Assembly: GCA_037349315.1 (NCBI GenBank)
Contig: JBAIAC010000130.1
Span: 186,001 to 250,000, forward strand
Direction: 5' to 3'
Length of the DNA: 64,000 bases
Origin: Chelydra serpentina
Lineage: Eukaryota; Chordata; Testudines; Chelydridae
Position numbers and translations under genes: made by a program. Below the pieces are notes generated by a model that made no database searches, was not told the DNA's origin, and saw nothing but the letters and a program-made list of their open reading frames with translations. The first letter of the stretch is position 1; each line of letters begins with the position of its first letter. Below, in pieces: positions 9,591 to 18,790 of the stretch.

Positions 9591-10329
9591 ATCAGATCCA
9601 GGAGAAAACGCCGCTCTACAACGAAAAACAAAACCACAGACAGAAATGCCATTGGAAATACAAATAACGGACAATGCAATCCCCATCACAGGATAGTATC
9701 TAGGTCTGGATTACATTTTTGTGGGCCCGGCACCAAACCTATTTGTGAAGCCCCCTGTGCAATGAAGGGGCCAGGGGCAAGAACACAATGTCGTTGACAA
9801 TTATTTGTGACAAGTTTGGTTTGGGGCAGGGACTGGGCCAGTTTTCATCAGAGAAACAAAAAATGTTGACTGGCTCTCCTCTAGCCTTGTTCCTGCTCTT
9901 CTATGGGAAGCACATTGCCCTGACTAGCCAGCAGGCGGGGCAATTCTAGGGGGGCACAGCAATGGGGGGGCATGGCCCCATCAGTTTTAAAAGGAGGCCT
10001 CTGCTATTCCCATGGATACCTCTCATGTCACCGTGGTTCTGCTGCAGCCCCAGGTAAGCAATGGGTTCGGGTTGCTGGTTAAAGATTTCCTCTTTCGCCA
10101 TCCCCGCCCCACGCGTCCAGCCTGCAGGAGGAAAGGGCTTGCCTGAGAGCCGTGTTAACATCATCCTGTCTACACTGCGGGGTTAGCAGGATGTCCCTGG
10201 CTGTGCACACAGCGAGCTGGACGCATCGTTCTCAGGGCAGAGGCTAGTCAGGCGCGGGAGGAGACCACACGCTCAGCCATCTCGGAGAGACCTGGGGACT
10301 AAGGGTCTGAAGAAGCTCTCAAGGACTAA
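9591..10329. other. Spacer, no gene recognised
   Basis: I see no RNA gene or coding sequence. Part of it (TGGATTACATTTTTGTGGGC, near 9706) may belong to an interspersed repeat but I cannot name it. Confidence 0.35.
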
Positions 10330-11275
10330 TTTTTAAAAATATTTTTTATCAATGAATTGGGAGAAAACATCCAATCACTGCTGATAAGATTGGTGGGTGA
10401 CAAAATACTGGCAGAGTGGTAATTACTGATGAGGAGAGGGCAGTGATACAGCGCGATCTGGCTCATTCAGCAAGCTGGTCCCATTCAAAGGAAACAAGTT
10501 TGACCAGAGCCAAATGCAAAGTCCGATACCTAGCAACAAGGCATGCCGGCCACACCTACAGAATGGGGAAGTGTTTCCAGGAAAGCAGTGACTCTGGAAA
10601 GCATTGAGGGGCCATCATGGAGAAGCCACTCAACATGAGCTCCCAGTGTGGTGAACAGGGCTAAAGCCATCATGAGACGTTTGAGCAGAGCCGTGAGTAG
10701 GATAGGGGAGGGGGAGGGGACACAGCATCAGAGAGGCTGATATGGGAATACTGCATCCAGTTTTGCTGTCCTCATTTGAAAGAAATGTTGAGAAATTGGA
10801 GCTGGGGCAGCAAAGAGCCACCAAATGTTCTGAGGTCTGGAGAAAAATGCCTTCGAGTGAGCTATTGAAAGAGCTCCACCTGTTTAGCTTCTCAAAAGAA
10901 GATTGAAAGGTGACTTAATTGAAGTGTTGAAGTGCCTTAATGGAGAGAATATATGGGTATTAAAGGGCTCTTTAATCTCGCAGAGAAAGGCATAACAAGA
11001 CCCAATGGCTGGAATGTAAAAAGAGACAAATTACAAATAAGGGAGTATTATTCAACAGCGAGGATGATTCACCACAGGAACAAGGTACCAAGGGAAGTGG
11101 TGGATTCTCCATCTCTTGGTGTCATTTAATGAAGACTAGATGCCTTTCTCGAATGTGTTTGCCCCAAAAGTAGCTCTTGTGGTACACAGGAGGCCTGTGA
11201 TATGCAGGGGGTCAGATTAGATGTTCTAATGGTCTCTTCTGACCATAAAGTCTACTAATTTCTGAAAAACTGAGT
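10330..11275 (+). mobile_element. Old CR1-type LINE fragment
   Basis: The 3' part of an old CR1-like element. Fragments of the reverse-transcriptase C-terminal region can be traced in broken frames, and the end has the usual segments GGGTCAGATTAGATG and TCTCTTCTGACC. Shorter copies lie at 44185-44526 and 53279-53515. No intact ORF. Confidence 0.7.
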
Positions 11276-11390
11276 GTAGCATTGGGAGCAGCCTCTGATG
11301 TTTTCCTGTCTAGCCGGCTTGCTTCCTAGAATGGACACTCATTGAGTGGGGTGATCCCCAGGGAGTAGCTCAAACCTCCCAAGTGTCTGG

Positions 11391-11985
11391 CCAGCGGCAG
11401 GACATTAGCACTGCAGGGGTGGGTGTGGCAGTGACATCACAAAGGCCTTTTGCAGGACCTCGGCCAATTGGTCAAAGGTGGTGGGGAGGCGGTGACCTCA
11501 CAGAGAGATGCTGACATCAGTCAGGCCAGGCCAGGGGCTCAGGGCCAGGGAAACCTCGGAGACCCCCGTGGCTTTGCTTCAGCAAGTCTCCTTGTCGAGG
11601 TCTCTCTCGGAGGACTGAGAGAGTATTAGGGTTCACGTATGTGAGCGCCAGGAGGAACCTCTTTGGAGTTTTCTCCTTTCCTTTCACGCACTTTCCTAGA
11701 AAACAGACGTCCCTGGTTAGAAGGTAAGAGCCTCCGAGAGGTTTGGAACCTGTTCAGTCTGATCCATCTAGTGCCAGCTGAATTCTAGGCATGGAAAACA
11801 GTAGCTTCAGGTGGCAAAATTTTATTCCCCACTTAGGATTTTGTCCCTCATAATCACTGGGGACATTAGGGTTTGTCCTTTTTGTTTGACCTTTTCCTCC
11901 ATCCCTCCCTCCTTTCTCTTCATCTCTTCTTTTGTCATTAACCCTGTTCCCCTCCCACCACCAGGAGAGGTGTAGGGGTGTGTCT
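11391..11985 (+). repeat. Low-copy repeat block, copy 1
   Basis: This matches 42306-42915 in direct orientation, and its last part matches 53515-53640. It contains CATCACAAAGGCCTTTTGCA and ends at a purine/pyrimidine patch followed by GT-rich sequence. I do not recognise it. It has no convincing ORF. Confidence 0.65.
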
Positions 11986-12030
11986 GGGTGTGTGTGTGGG
12001 GGTGTGTGTGTGTGACAGTGTACCCCATAA
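11986..12030 (+). repeat. GT-rich microsatellite
   Basis: Imperfect (TG)n interrupted by GGG, just before the 57-bp satellite. Confidence 0.8.
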
Positions 12031-12075
12031 GGCTTTATGGGGAGATGCTTATAAATGTATATATGATATATATCC

Positions 12076-14765
12076 CCGGTGTCACTGTTGCTCTCGGAGA
12101 GAGATGCTGTGTGCGTTACCCCATGTGGCCACCCGGTGTCACTGTTGTTCTCTCAGAGAGATGCTGTGTGCATTACCCCATGTGGCCACCCGGTGTCACT
12201 GTCGCTCTCTGAGAGAGACGCTGTGTGTGTTACCCCACGTGGCCACCCGTTGTCACTGTTGCTCTCTGAGAAAGACGCTGTGTGCATTACCCCACGTGGC
12301 CACCCAGTGTCACTGTTGCTCTCAGAGAGAGATGCTGTGTGCATTACCCCACATGGCCACCCAGTGTCACTGTTGCTCTCAGAGAGAGATGCTGTGTGCA
12401 TTACCCCACGTGGCCACCCAGTGTCACTGTTGCTCTCTGAGAGAGATGCTGTGTGCGTTACCCCACGTGGCCACCCGGTGTCACTGTTGCTCTCTGAGAG
12501 AGATGCTGTGTGCGTTACCCCACGTGGCCACCCGGTGTCACTGTTGCTCTCTGAGAGACACGCTGTGTGTGTTACCCCACGTGGCCACCCGGTGTCACTG
12601 TTGCTCTCTGAGAGAGATGCTGTGTGCATTACCCCACGTGGCCACCCAGTGTCACTGTTGCTCTCTGAGAGAGATGCTGTGTGCATTACCCCACGTGGCC
12701 ACCCGGTGTCACTGTCGCTCTCTGAGAAAGACGCTGTGTGCATTACCCCACGTGGCCACCCGGTGTCACTGTTGCTCTCTGAGAGAGATGCTGTGTGCAT
12801 TACCCCACGTGGCCACCCGGTGTCACTGATGCTCTCTGAGAGAGACGCTGTGTGCATTACCCCACGTGGCCGCCCAGTGTCACTGTTGCTCTCTGAGAGA
12901 GATGCTGTGTGCATTACCCCACGTGGCCACCCAGTGTCACTGTTGCTCTCTGAGAGAGACGCTGTGTGCATTACCCCACGTGGCCGCCCAGTGTCACTGT
13001 TGCTCTCTGAGAGAGACGCTGTGTGCATTAGCCCACATGGCCACCCAGTGTCACTGTTGCTCTCTCAGAGAGATGCTGTGTGCATTACCCCACGTGGCCA
13101 CCCGGTGTCACTGTTGCTCTCTGAGAGACACGCTGTGTGTGTTACCCCACGTGGCCACCCGGTGTCACTGTTGCTCTCTGACAGAGACGCTGTGTGCATT
13201 ACCCCACGTGGCCACCCGGTGTCACTGTCGCTCTCTGAGAGAGATGCTGTGTGCATTACCCCACGTGGCCACCTGGTGTCACTGTCGCTCTCTCAGAGAG
13301 ATGCTGTGTGCATTAGCCCACGTGGCCACCCGGTGTCACTGTCGCTCTCTGAGAGAGACGCTGTGTGAGTTACCCCACGTGGCCACCCGGTGTCACTGTT
13401 GCTCTCTGAGAGAGACGCTGTGTGTGCATTACCCCACATGGCCACCCAGTGTCAATGTTGCTCTCTGAGAGAGACGCTGTGTGTGCATTACCCCACATGG
13501 CCACCCAGTGTCACTGTTGCTCTCTGAGAGAGATGCTGTGTGTATTACACCACATGGCCACCCAGTGTCAATGTTGCTCTCTGAGTGAGACGCTGTGTGT
13601 GTCACCCCACATGGCCACCCGGTGTCACTGTTGCTCTCGGAGAGAGATGCTGTGTGCATTACCCCACGTGGCCACCCGGTGTCATTGTTGCTCTCTCAGA
13701 GAGATGCTGTGTGCATTACCCCACGTGGCCACCCGGTGTCACTGTCGCTCTCTGAGAGAGACGCTGTGTGCGTTACCCCACATGGCCACCCGGTGTCACT
13801 GTTGCTCTCTGAGAGAGACGCTGTGTGCATTACCGCACGTGGCCACCCAGTGTCACTGTTGCTCTCTGAGAGAGATGCTGTGTGCATTACCCCACGTGGC
13901 CACCCGGTGTCACTGTTGCTCTCTGAGAGAGATGCTGTGTGCGTTACCCCACATGGCCACCCGGTGTCGCTGTTGCTCTCTGAGAGAGACGCTGTGTGCA
14001 TTACCGCACGTGGCCACCCAGTGTCACTGTTGCTCTCTGAGAGAGACGCTGTGTGTGCATTACCCCACATGGCCACCCAGTGTCACTGTTGCTCTCTGAG
14101 AGAGATGCTGTGTGTATTACACCACATGGCCACCCAGTGTCAATGTTGCTCTCTGAGTGAGACGCTGTGTGTGTCACCCCACATGGCCACCCGGTGTCAC
14201 TGTTGCTCTCGGAGAGAGATGCTGTGTGCATTACCCCACGTGGCCACCCGGTGTCATTGTTGCTCTCTCAGAGAGATGCTGTGTGCATTACCCCACGTGG
14301 CCACCCGGTGTCACTGTCGCTCTCTGAGAGAGACGCTGTGTGCGTTACCCCACATGGCCACCCGGTGTCACTGTTGCTCTCTGAGAGAGACGCTGTGTGC
14401 ATTACCGCACGTGGCCACCCAGTGTCACTGTTGCTCTCTGAGAGAGATGCTGTGTGCATTACCCCACGTGGCCACCCGGTGTCACTGTTGCTCTCTGAGA
14501 GAGATGCTGTGTGCGTTACCCCACATGGCCACCCGGTGTCGCTGTTGCTCTCTGAGAGAGACGCTGTGTGCATTACCGCACGTGGCCACCCAGTGTCACT
14601 GTTGCTCTCTGAGAGAGACGCTGTGTGCATTACCCCACGTGGCCACCCGGTGTCACTGTTGCTGTCTGAGAGAGATGCTGTGTGCGTTACCCCACGTGGC
14701 CACCCGGTGTCACTGTTGCTCTGAGAGATGCTGTGTGCATAACCCCATGTGGCCACCCAGTGTCA
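12076..14765 (+). repeat. 57-bp satellite array, about 47 units
   Basis: Head-to-tail units of 57 bp, each with GTGTCACTGTTGCTCTCTGA, a GCTGTGTGC segment and CCCCACGTGGCCACCC. As 57 is 19 x 3, all frames lacking a stop stay open, giving apparent proteins of 200-450 residues with a 19-residue period on both strands; these are not genes. A few 59-bp units shift the frame. Part of the array (13478-14621) is organised as two 572-bp blocks. Related units occur at 16395-16460, 28785-28975, 61735-61772, 62815-62995 and 63615-64000. Confidence 0.95.
13478..14621 (+). repeat. Tandem pair of 572-bp higher-order blocks
   Basis: Two consecutive ten-unit blocks (break near 14050) share the same order of variants: a TGTATTACACC unit, a GAGTGAGACG unit, a TGTCATTG unit and two ACCGCACGTGG units. 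I found no difference between them when reading by eye. This implies a recent duplication within the array. Confidence 0.8.
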
Positions 14766-14767
14766 CT

Positions 14768-15299
14768 GGGGGTCCCTCAGCACCATCTGCTGTGTGGGAT
14801 GGTGGAAAGCTCCAAAGGGCCCATTGTACCCCTCGGGAGGGGGAAGCCCCAGGGGCCCGCTCCCACTCTGGCCACTGCAGGGGAAGCCCCGGGGGGCCTG
14901 TGGGGCCGGGCTCAGCTGGGTGTTTATTCCTTCCTGTCATCACTGTGGAAGTGTAAACAGAGAGAATTTGCTCCTCTTTTCTATGTGGAACAAAAGAAGG
15001 CGGCTGAATCATTTCCAGGGCTGTAAGTAATAAAACAGAAACTAGCAGAGGATGGTTTCAATTCATCGACCTCTGGGTTATGGGCCCAGCACACTTCTGC
15101 TGCGCCACGCTGCTCTGTGTATGCGGGGGGGTGTTTGTGTGTCTGTGTGTAATATTTTAAAATAATGCAAAATTTATTTGTCAATAAATAAATGTGGAGC
15201 TTCCATAGGGTGACCAGATGTTCCGATTTTATACGGACAGTCCAGATTTTTGGGTCTTTTTTTTAATATAGGCTCCTCTTAACCCCCACCCCCTGTCCC
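14768..15299 (+). repeat. Left arm of a large palindrome
   Basis: This arm is inverted at 15559-16151, with a 259-bp spacer. It carries an initiator Met tRNA gene (minus strand) and a small TA-flanked transposon. It starts where the 57-bp satellite ends. Confidence 0.9.
15043..15114 (-). tRNA. Initiator tRNA-Met(CAT), left palindrome arm
   Basis: The initiator features are clear: a 5' A opposite T at the end of the acceptor, three G-C pairs at the base of the anticodon stem (GGG/CCC), and loop CCATAAC with anticodon CAT. The sixth acceptor pair is changed (AGCAGCG against CTCTGCT), and the T-loop region reads GAATTGAAACC where GGATCGAAACC is expected. A four-T run follows. Possibly impaired. 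Confidence 0.8.
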
Positions 15300-15328
15300 G
15301 ATTTTTCACATGTGCTGTCTGGTCACCC
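15208..15328 (+). mobile_element. 121-bp MITE with TA target duplication
   Basis: The termini GGGTGACCAGA and TCTGGTCACCC are inverted repeats flanked by TA on both sides, which fits a Tc1/mariner-type non-autonomous element. A partial inverted copy is in the other palindrome arm (ending 15649). A related element lies at 44695-45073. Confidence 0.75.
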
Positions 15329-15558
15329 TAAGCCTGCAGCATGGCAGTGGGGAGCACAGGTTACCGGATGCACAGAGATGGGAGATCACCCTGCAGCCCC
15401 CTCCCCCGGGACACAGACCCAGTGGTGAGGCGTCACCTTTCTGCAATGACATGCCTGCGCTGTTGGGGAGGGACGCATGACCACGCTTGTGGCTTCCCTT
15501 TGCTTCCCCATTAGAAAGTCATTTTTTTGCAGGGGAACAAATAAATCTGTGGGGCGGG

Positions 15559-16151
15559 GGGACAGGGGGTGGGAGTTAAGAGGAGCCTATATACGGAAAA
15601 GACCCAGAAATCGGGACTGTCCCTATAAAATCGGGATATCTGGTCACCCTATGCTGGCTCCACATTTATTTATTGACAAATAAAAATATTGTGCACAGAT
15701 TTTTATTTTATTTTTTGGGCAGAATCCCTTCAGGAGTAAAACCTACCCGGCCAAACTCAGGTGCCCTGTGATTAAACCCTGCAGGCAAGCCCCACACAGA
15801 GCAGAGTGGCGCAGCGGAAGCGTGCTGGGCCAATAACCCAGAGGTCAATGGATCAAAACCGTCCTCTGCTAGTTTTTCTTTTATTACTTACATCCCTGGA
15901 AATGATTCAGCCACCTTTATTTGTTCCACATAGAAAAGAGAAGCAAATTCTCTCTGTTTACACTTCCACAGCGATGACAGGAAGGAATAAACACCCAGCA
16001 GAGCCCGGACCCACAGCCCCCCCCCCTCGGGGCTCCCCCTGCAGTGGCCAGAGTGGCAGCGGGCCCCTGGGGCTTCCCCCTCCCCAGTGGTACAATGGGC
16101 CCTTTGGGGCTTCCCACCACCCCACACAGTAAATGGTGCTGAGGGACCCCC
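15559..16151 (-). repeat. Right arm of the palindrome
   Basis: Reverse complement of 14768-15299 with about 90 bp of extra sequence near 15690-15790. It carries the initiator-Met-type tRNA with anticodon AAT. Confidence 0.9.
15800..15871 (+). tRNA. Initiator-Met-type tRNA with anticodon AAT
   Basis: This differs from the vertebrate initiator tRNA-Met at only about four positions. The acceptor stem (AGCAGAG/CTCTGCT) is perfect, the GGG/CCC base of the anticodon stem is kept, and the loop reads CCAATAA, so C34 has become A and the anticodon is AAT (isoleucine codon AUU). A T5 terminator begins 2 nt downstream. It looks transcribable, but a working initiator with this anticodon would not read AUG. 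See findings. Confidence 0.8.
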
Positions 16152-16227
16152 AGGCTCCCACGCCCCGCAAGATTCAATCTGGGGTATTTATGGTATAGGT
16201 CAGGGGCCATGATTTATACTATAAGTC

Positions 16228-16400
16228 AGGAGGGAGGAATAGCTCAGTGGTTTGAGCATTGGCCTGCTCAACTCAGCATTGTAAGTTCAATCCTTGAAGG
16301 GGCCATGGGCCACTTAGGGATCTGGGGCAAAAATCTATCAGGGGGCAGTACTTGGTCCTGCCAGTGAAAGCAGGGCTCAAAGTCCTTTCAGCTCTATGAG
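16228..16400 (+). mobile_element. Cry-type (tortoise Pol III) SINE
   Basis: The head AATAGCTCAGTGGTTTGAGC with TTGGCCTGCT is the tRNA-related part, followed by GTTCAATCCTTGA and the body segment GGGATCTGGGGCAAAAATC. This family is known from turtles, which is the strongest hint to the organism. Not a functional tRNA. Confidence 0.85.
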
Positions 16401-16762
16401 AGAGGCATATCTCCATGTGGGTAATGCAGAGTCTCTCTCAGAGAGCAACAGTGACACCAGGTGACTTACCTCTCCTAGGGGGTGGGGAATGTGGTGGTAG
16501 CTCTTCATGGGTTCAGCTGGTAGAGCAAAGGTCTGGAACCAGCGCTCAGGAAGTCAACCTTCTCTTGCCCTTGTGACTCCAGCTTGAAGGAGAGCTTCTT
16601 TTCCTTCCCCTTGCTGAGAAAGAGCAAGAGAAGACGGAAAGCCCAGGTGGGCACAAGCCCCCACTGTCTTTTTCTGCTGGGGATCCTGACAGGAGGGACT
16701 CGTGGTGGGTAAAGGTACCCCTGCGCTTCGAGAAAACAGCACACCCGTGAACACAAAGCACA
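16401..16762. repeat. One 57-bp satellite unit and Val-Phe spacer module
   Basis: A single reversed satellite unit (about 16405-16460) is followed by the spacer module that precedes Phe copies elsewhere. No gene. Confidence 0.6.
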
Positions 16763-16834
16763 TGCCAAAGCCTGGGATTGAACCTGGGACCTCTAGATCT
16801 TCAATCTAACACTTTCCCCACTAACTACTTCTGC
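16763..16834 (-). pseudogene. tRNA-Phe(GAA)-derived pseudogene
   Basis: The loop TTGAAGA gives GAA in a Phe body and the T arm (CAGGTTCAATCCCAG) is good. The D arm is damaged (TAGTTAGTGGGG) and the acceptor has a mismatch. Confidence 0.7.
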
Positions 16835-17374
16835 ACCTTTTTGACCTGACGCTTCTCTGTCCGGGATGTGTTTGTCAGCCATGGCACACAAAAAGGACGT
16901 CATTGCGAGCGGCCCATGGAGGGAAGATGAATTTTTTTTCCTGCCTTGCTCAGCTTGACTTGCTCCCTCGCCCCATTCCTGCCTTAGTTACTGGGTTACC
17001 TGGACAGGGTAAAAACCTGTGGTGCTCACAGCCCACCACATGCATTGACGTCCCCTCAGGCAGAGACGTTATAGGCCCTGGGTCACCTGCCCCCTATAGC
17101 CTGGATCTGACACACCCAGGCCCAACTGGGTAGCTGCTGTTGCAATCCCTCTATGGGAGAATTGGGAGCCATACTCTCCCAGTGGCAATATTTCAGAGGT
17201 GGGTACAGACTTTGTGACAGAAAGCCTGGGGCTTGTCTCTGCACCTCCCCTATCCGGAAGAACAGAGGCTGAGGGGGCACAAGGGCAAAAGGTGACAAAC
17301 AGTCCCGAACAGGAGAGATTTTCTTTGTGTTACAATTCATCAAAATCTCATCCCTGAAAAGCTCCGAAGGGGTG
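16835..17374. other. Spacer, partly repeated at 57.4-57.6 kb
   Basis: No gene. The last ~210 bp match 57390-57605. In that copy the sequence continues past the point where the retrotransposon begins here, so it gives the empty site for the left end of the element. Confidence 0.6.
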
Positions 17375-18498
17375 TGTGACAGTGTCCCCATAAAACTTTA
17401 TGGGGAGATGCTTATAACTATATATGTGTAACGTTTTATACTACATGTGCCATGTAACATATCTCTGTGAAAGTTATGACCTACTGAATCTATTCCTCCT
17501 GTTTGTAGGCATGTATCATTGTTGTGGTGGTGGTTATGAACATTGGTTTTATATTTGCTGGTTTTATGCATAGCTTTTGTAAGAACATGGGGCCAGGTCC
17601 AGAGGAAGGAATGTGCAAGTTGAGTACAAGTACTTAACAGACAAAAGAAGGTGCAGACCCCAATCCACATCGGGGCCCCAGTCAAGGATGCAACTGGTTA
17701 GACTGGTTAGGGCACATGGACAGGTGACTTGCCCATGTGATCCCAAAACTCCAGGGCTACTGGATCCTACGCAGGGAGAGGAAGAAAGGCTATAAAAGCC
17801 CTTGCAAGACCCTTCCTTTTTGGCTTCAGCTGGCTAAAGGGAGAGGCTCTCCACCCCCCCAAGCACATTCCTGAGGGGAACTGAACAAAGGACAAAGACA
17901 CCAGGGGGTGCGGCTATTGGACCTAGGCTAATTCTACAGCCTGTAAAAAGGAAAATATCCTAATCTGGTGAGGCTTTTATCTGTGTTAACTTTGAATAGG
18001 CATAGACGTGCATGTTTTATTTTATTTTACTAAGTAACTTGCTTTGTTCTGTCTGTCACTAATTGAACTCACTTACATCCTATTTTTTGTACTTATTAAA
18101 ATCACTTTTTACTTATTAAGTTTCCTTGAGTACGAGTTAATGCAAAGGGAGAGCAAACAGGTGTGCATACTTTCTATCTGTGAAATAGAAGGCGAACTGT
18201 TTATGAGTTTACCCTGTATAAGCTTTATACAGGGTAAAACGGATTTATTAAGGGTTTGAACCTCCTTGGAGTTGAACAACTGGGTGTCAAAGGCAAGAGC
18301 ACTTCCAGGGGCCTTACAGTGGTGAGTGGACTTGGTTCGGACCTGGGTCTGTGTTTGCAGCAGATCAGTGGAATCTGGCTCACAACAGACAGGATTCGGG
18401 AGTCCCAAGCTGGAAAAGGCCTGGAAGCAGGGGCAGAAGTAGCCTTGGCACACCAGGTGGCAGCACCAAGCAGGTCTCTGTGGCCCCAACCCGTCACA
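17375..18498 (+). repeat. 5' LTR of the Gmr1-type element
   Basis: Begins TGTGACAGTG and ends CCCGTCACA. It carries a TATAAAAG box at 17791, an ATTAAA polyadenylation-type signal at 18095, and a 13-bp inverted repeat (18208-18220 with 18226-18238). Confidence 0.9.
17791..17798 (+). promoter_or_regulatory. TATA box of the 5' LTR
   Basis: TATAAAAG, about 415 bp into the LTR; also present at 23800 in the 3' LTR. Confidence 0.7.
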
Positions 18499-18499
18499 G

Positions 18500-18519
18500 T
18501 GGCGTAGTCGAGCAGGATC
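18500..18519 (+). other. Primer-binding site
   Basis: TGGCGTAGTCGAGCAGGATC begins 1 nt after the LTR. Its complement matches the 3' end of vertebrate tRNA-Ser (CGACTACG plus CCA) with one extra base. A tRNA-Ser primer is the best fit. Confidence 0.6.
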
Positions 18520-18790
18520 TGTGCACAGCTGATTGCTTTGACGTACTGGTAGTGATTTTAAGTGAGTTTTAAGTGTGGTGGCTGGAAAACAGACAAAGTG
18601 GTTACTGGTTTGTTATTTTCTGTTTGCTTATTTCGGGTAAGGGAAGTAGGGACAGAAAAGGAAATCAAATAAGTAAGAGTGAAGATCGGGGAAGCTGGGA
18701 AAGTCTCTTAACTGAAGAGCTCCTGATCTGAGTGCAGTCCAGTTTCAGTGAACTGCAGAGGGGCGTGGCCCAGCACCAGACAGCAATAAG

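Noticed and set aside
12076..14765. CRISPR-like array
   Set aside because: Units are contiguous with no unique spacers, and the setting is vertebrate.
12079..14956. Long open frames of 200-450 codons with Cys/His-rich or Ser/Thr-rich 19-residue repeats
   Set aside because: They follow the 57-bp satellite exactly, occur in several frames and on both strands, and lack any non-repetitive domain.
16228..16300. Functional tRNA at the head of the SINE
   Set aside because: The sequence continues into the SINE body and the cloverleaf is incomplete.
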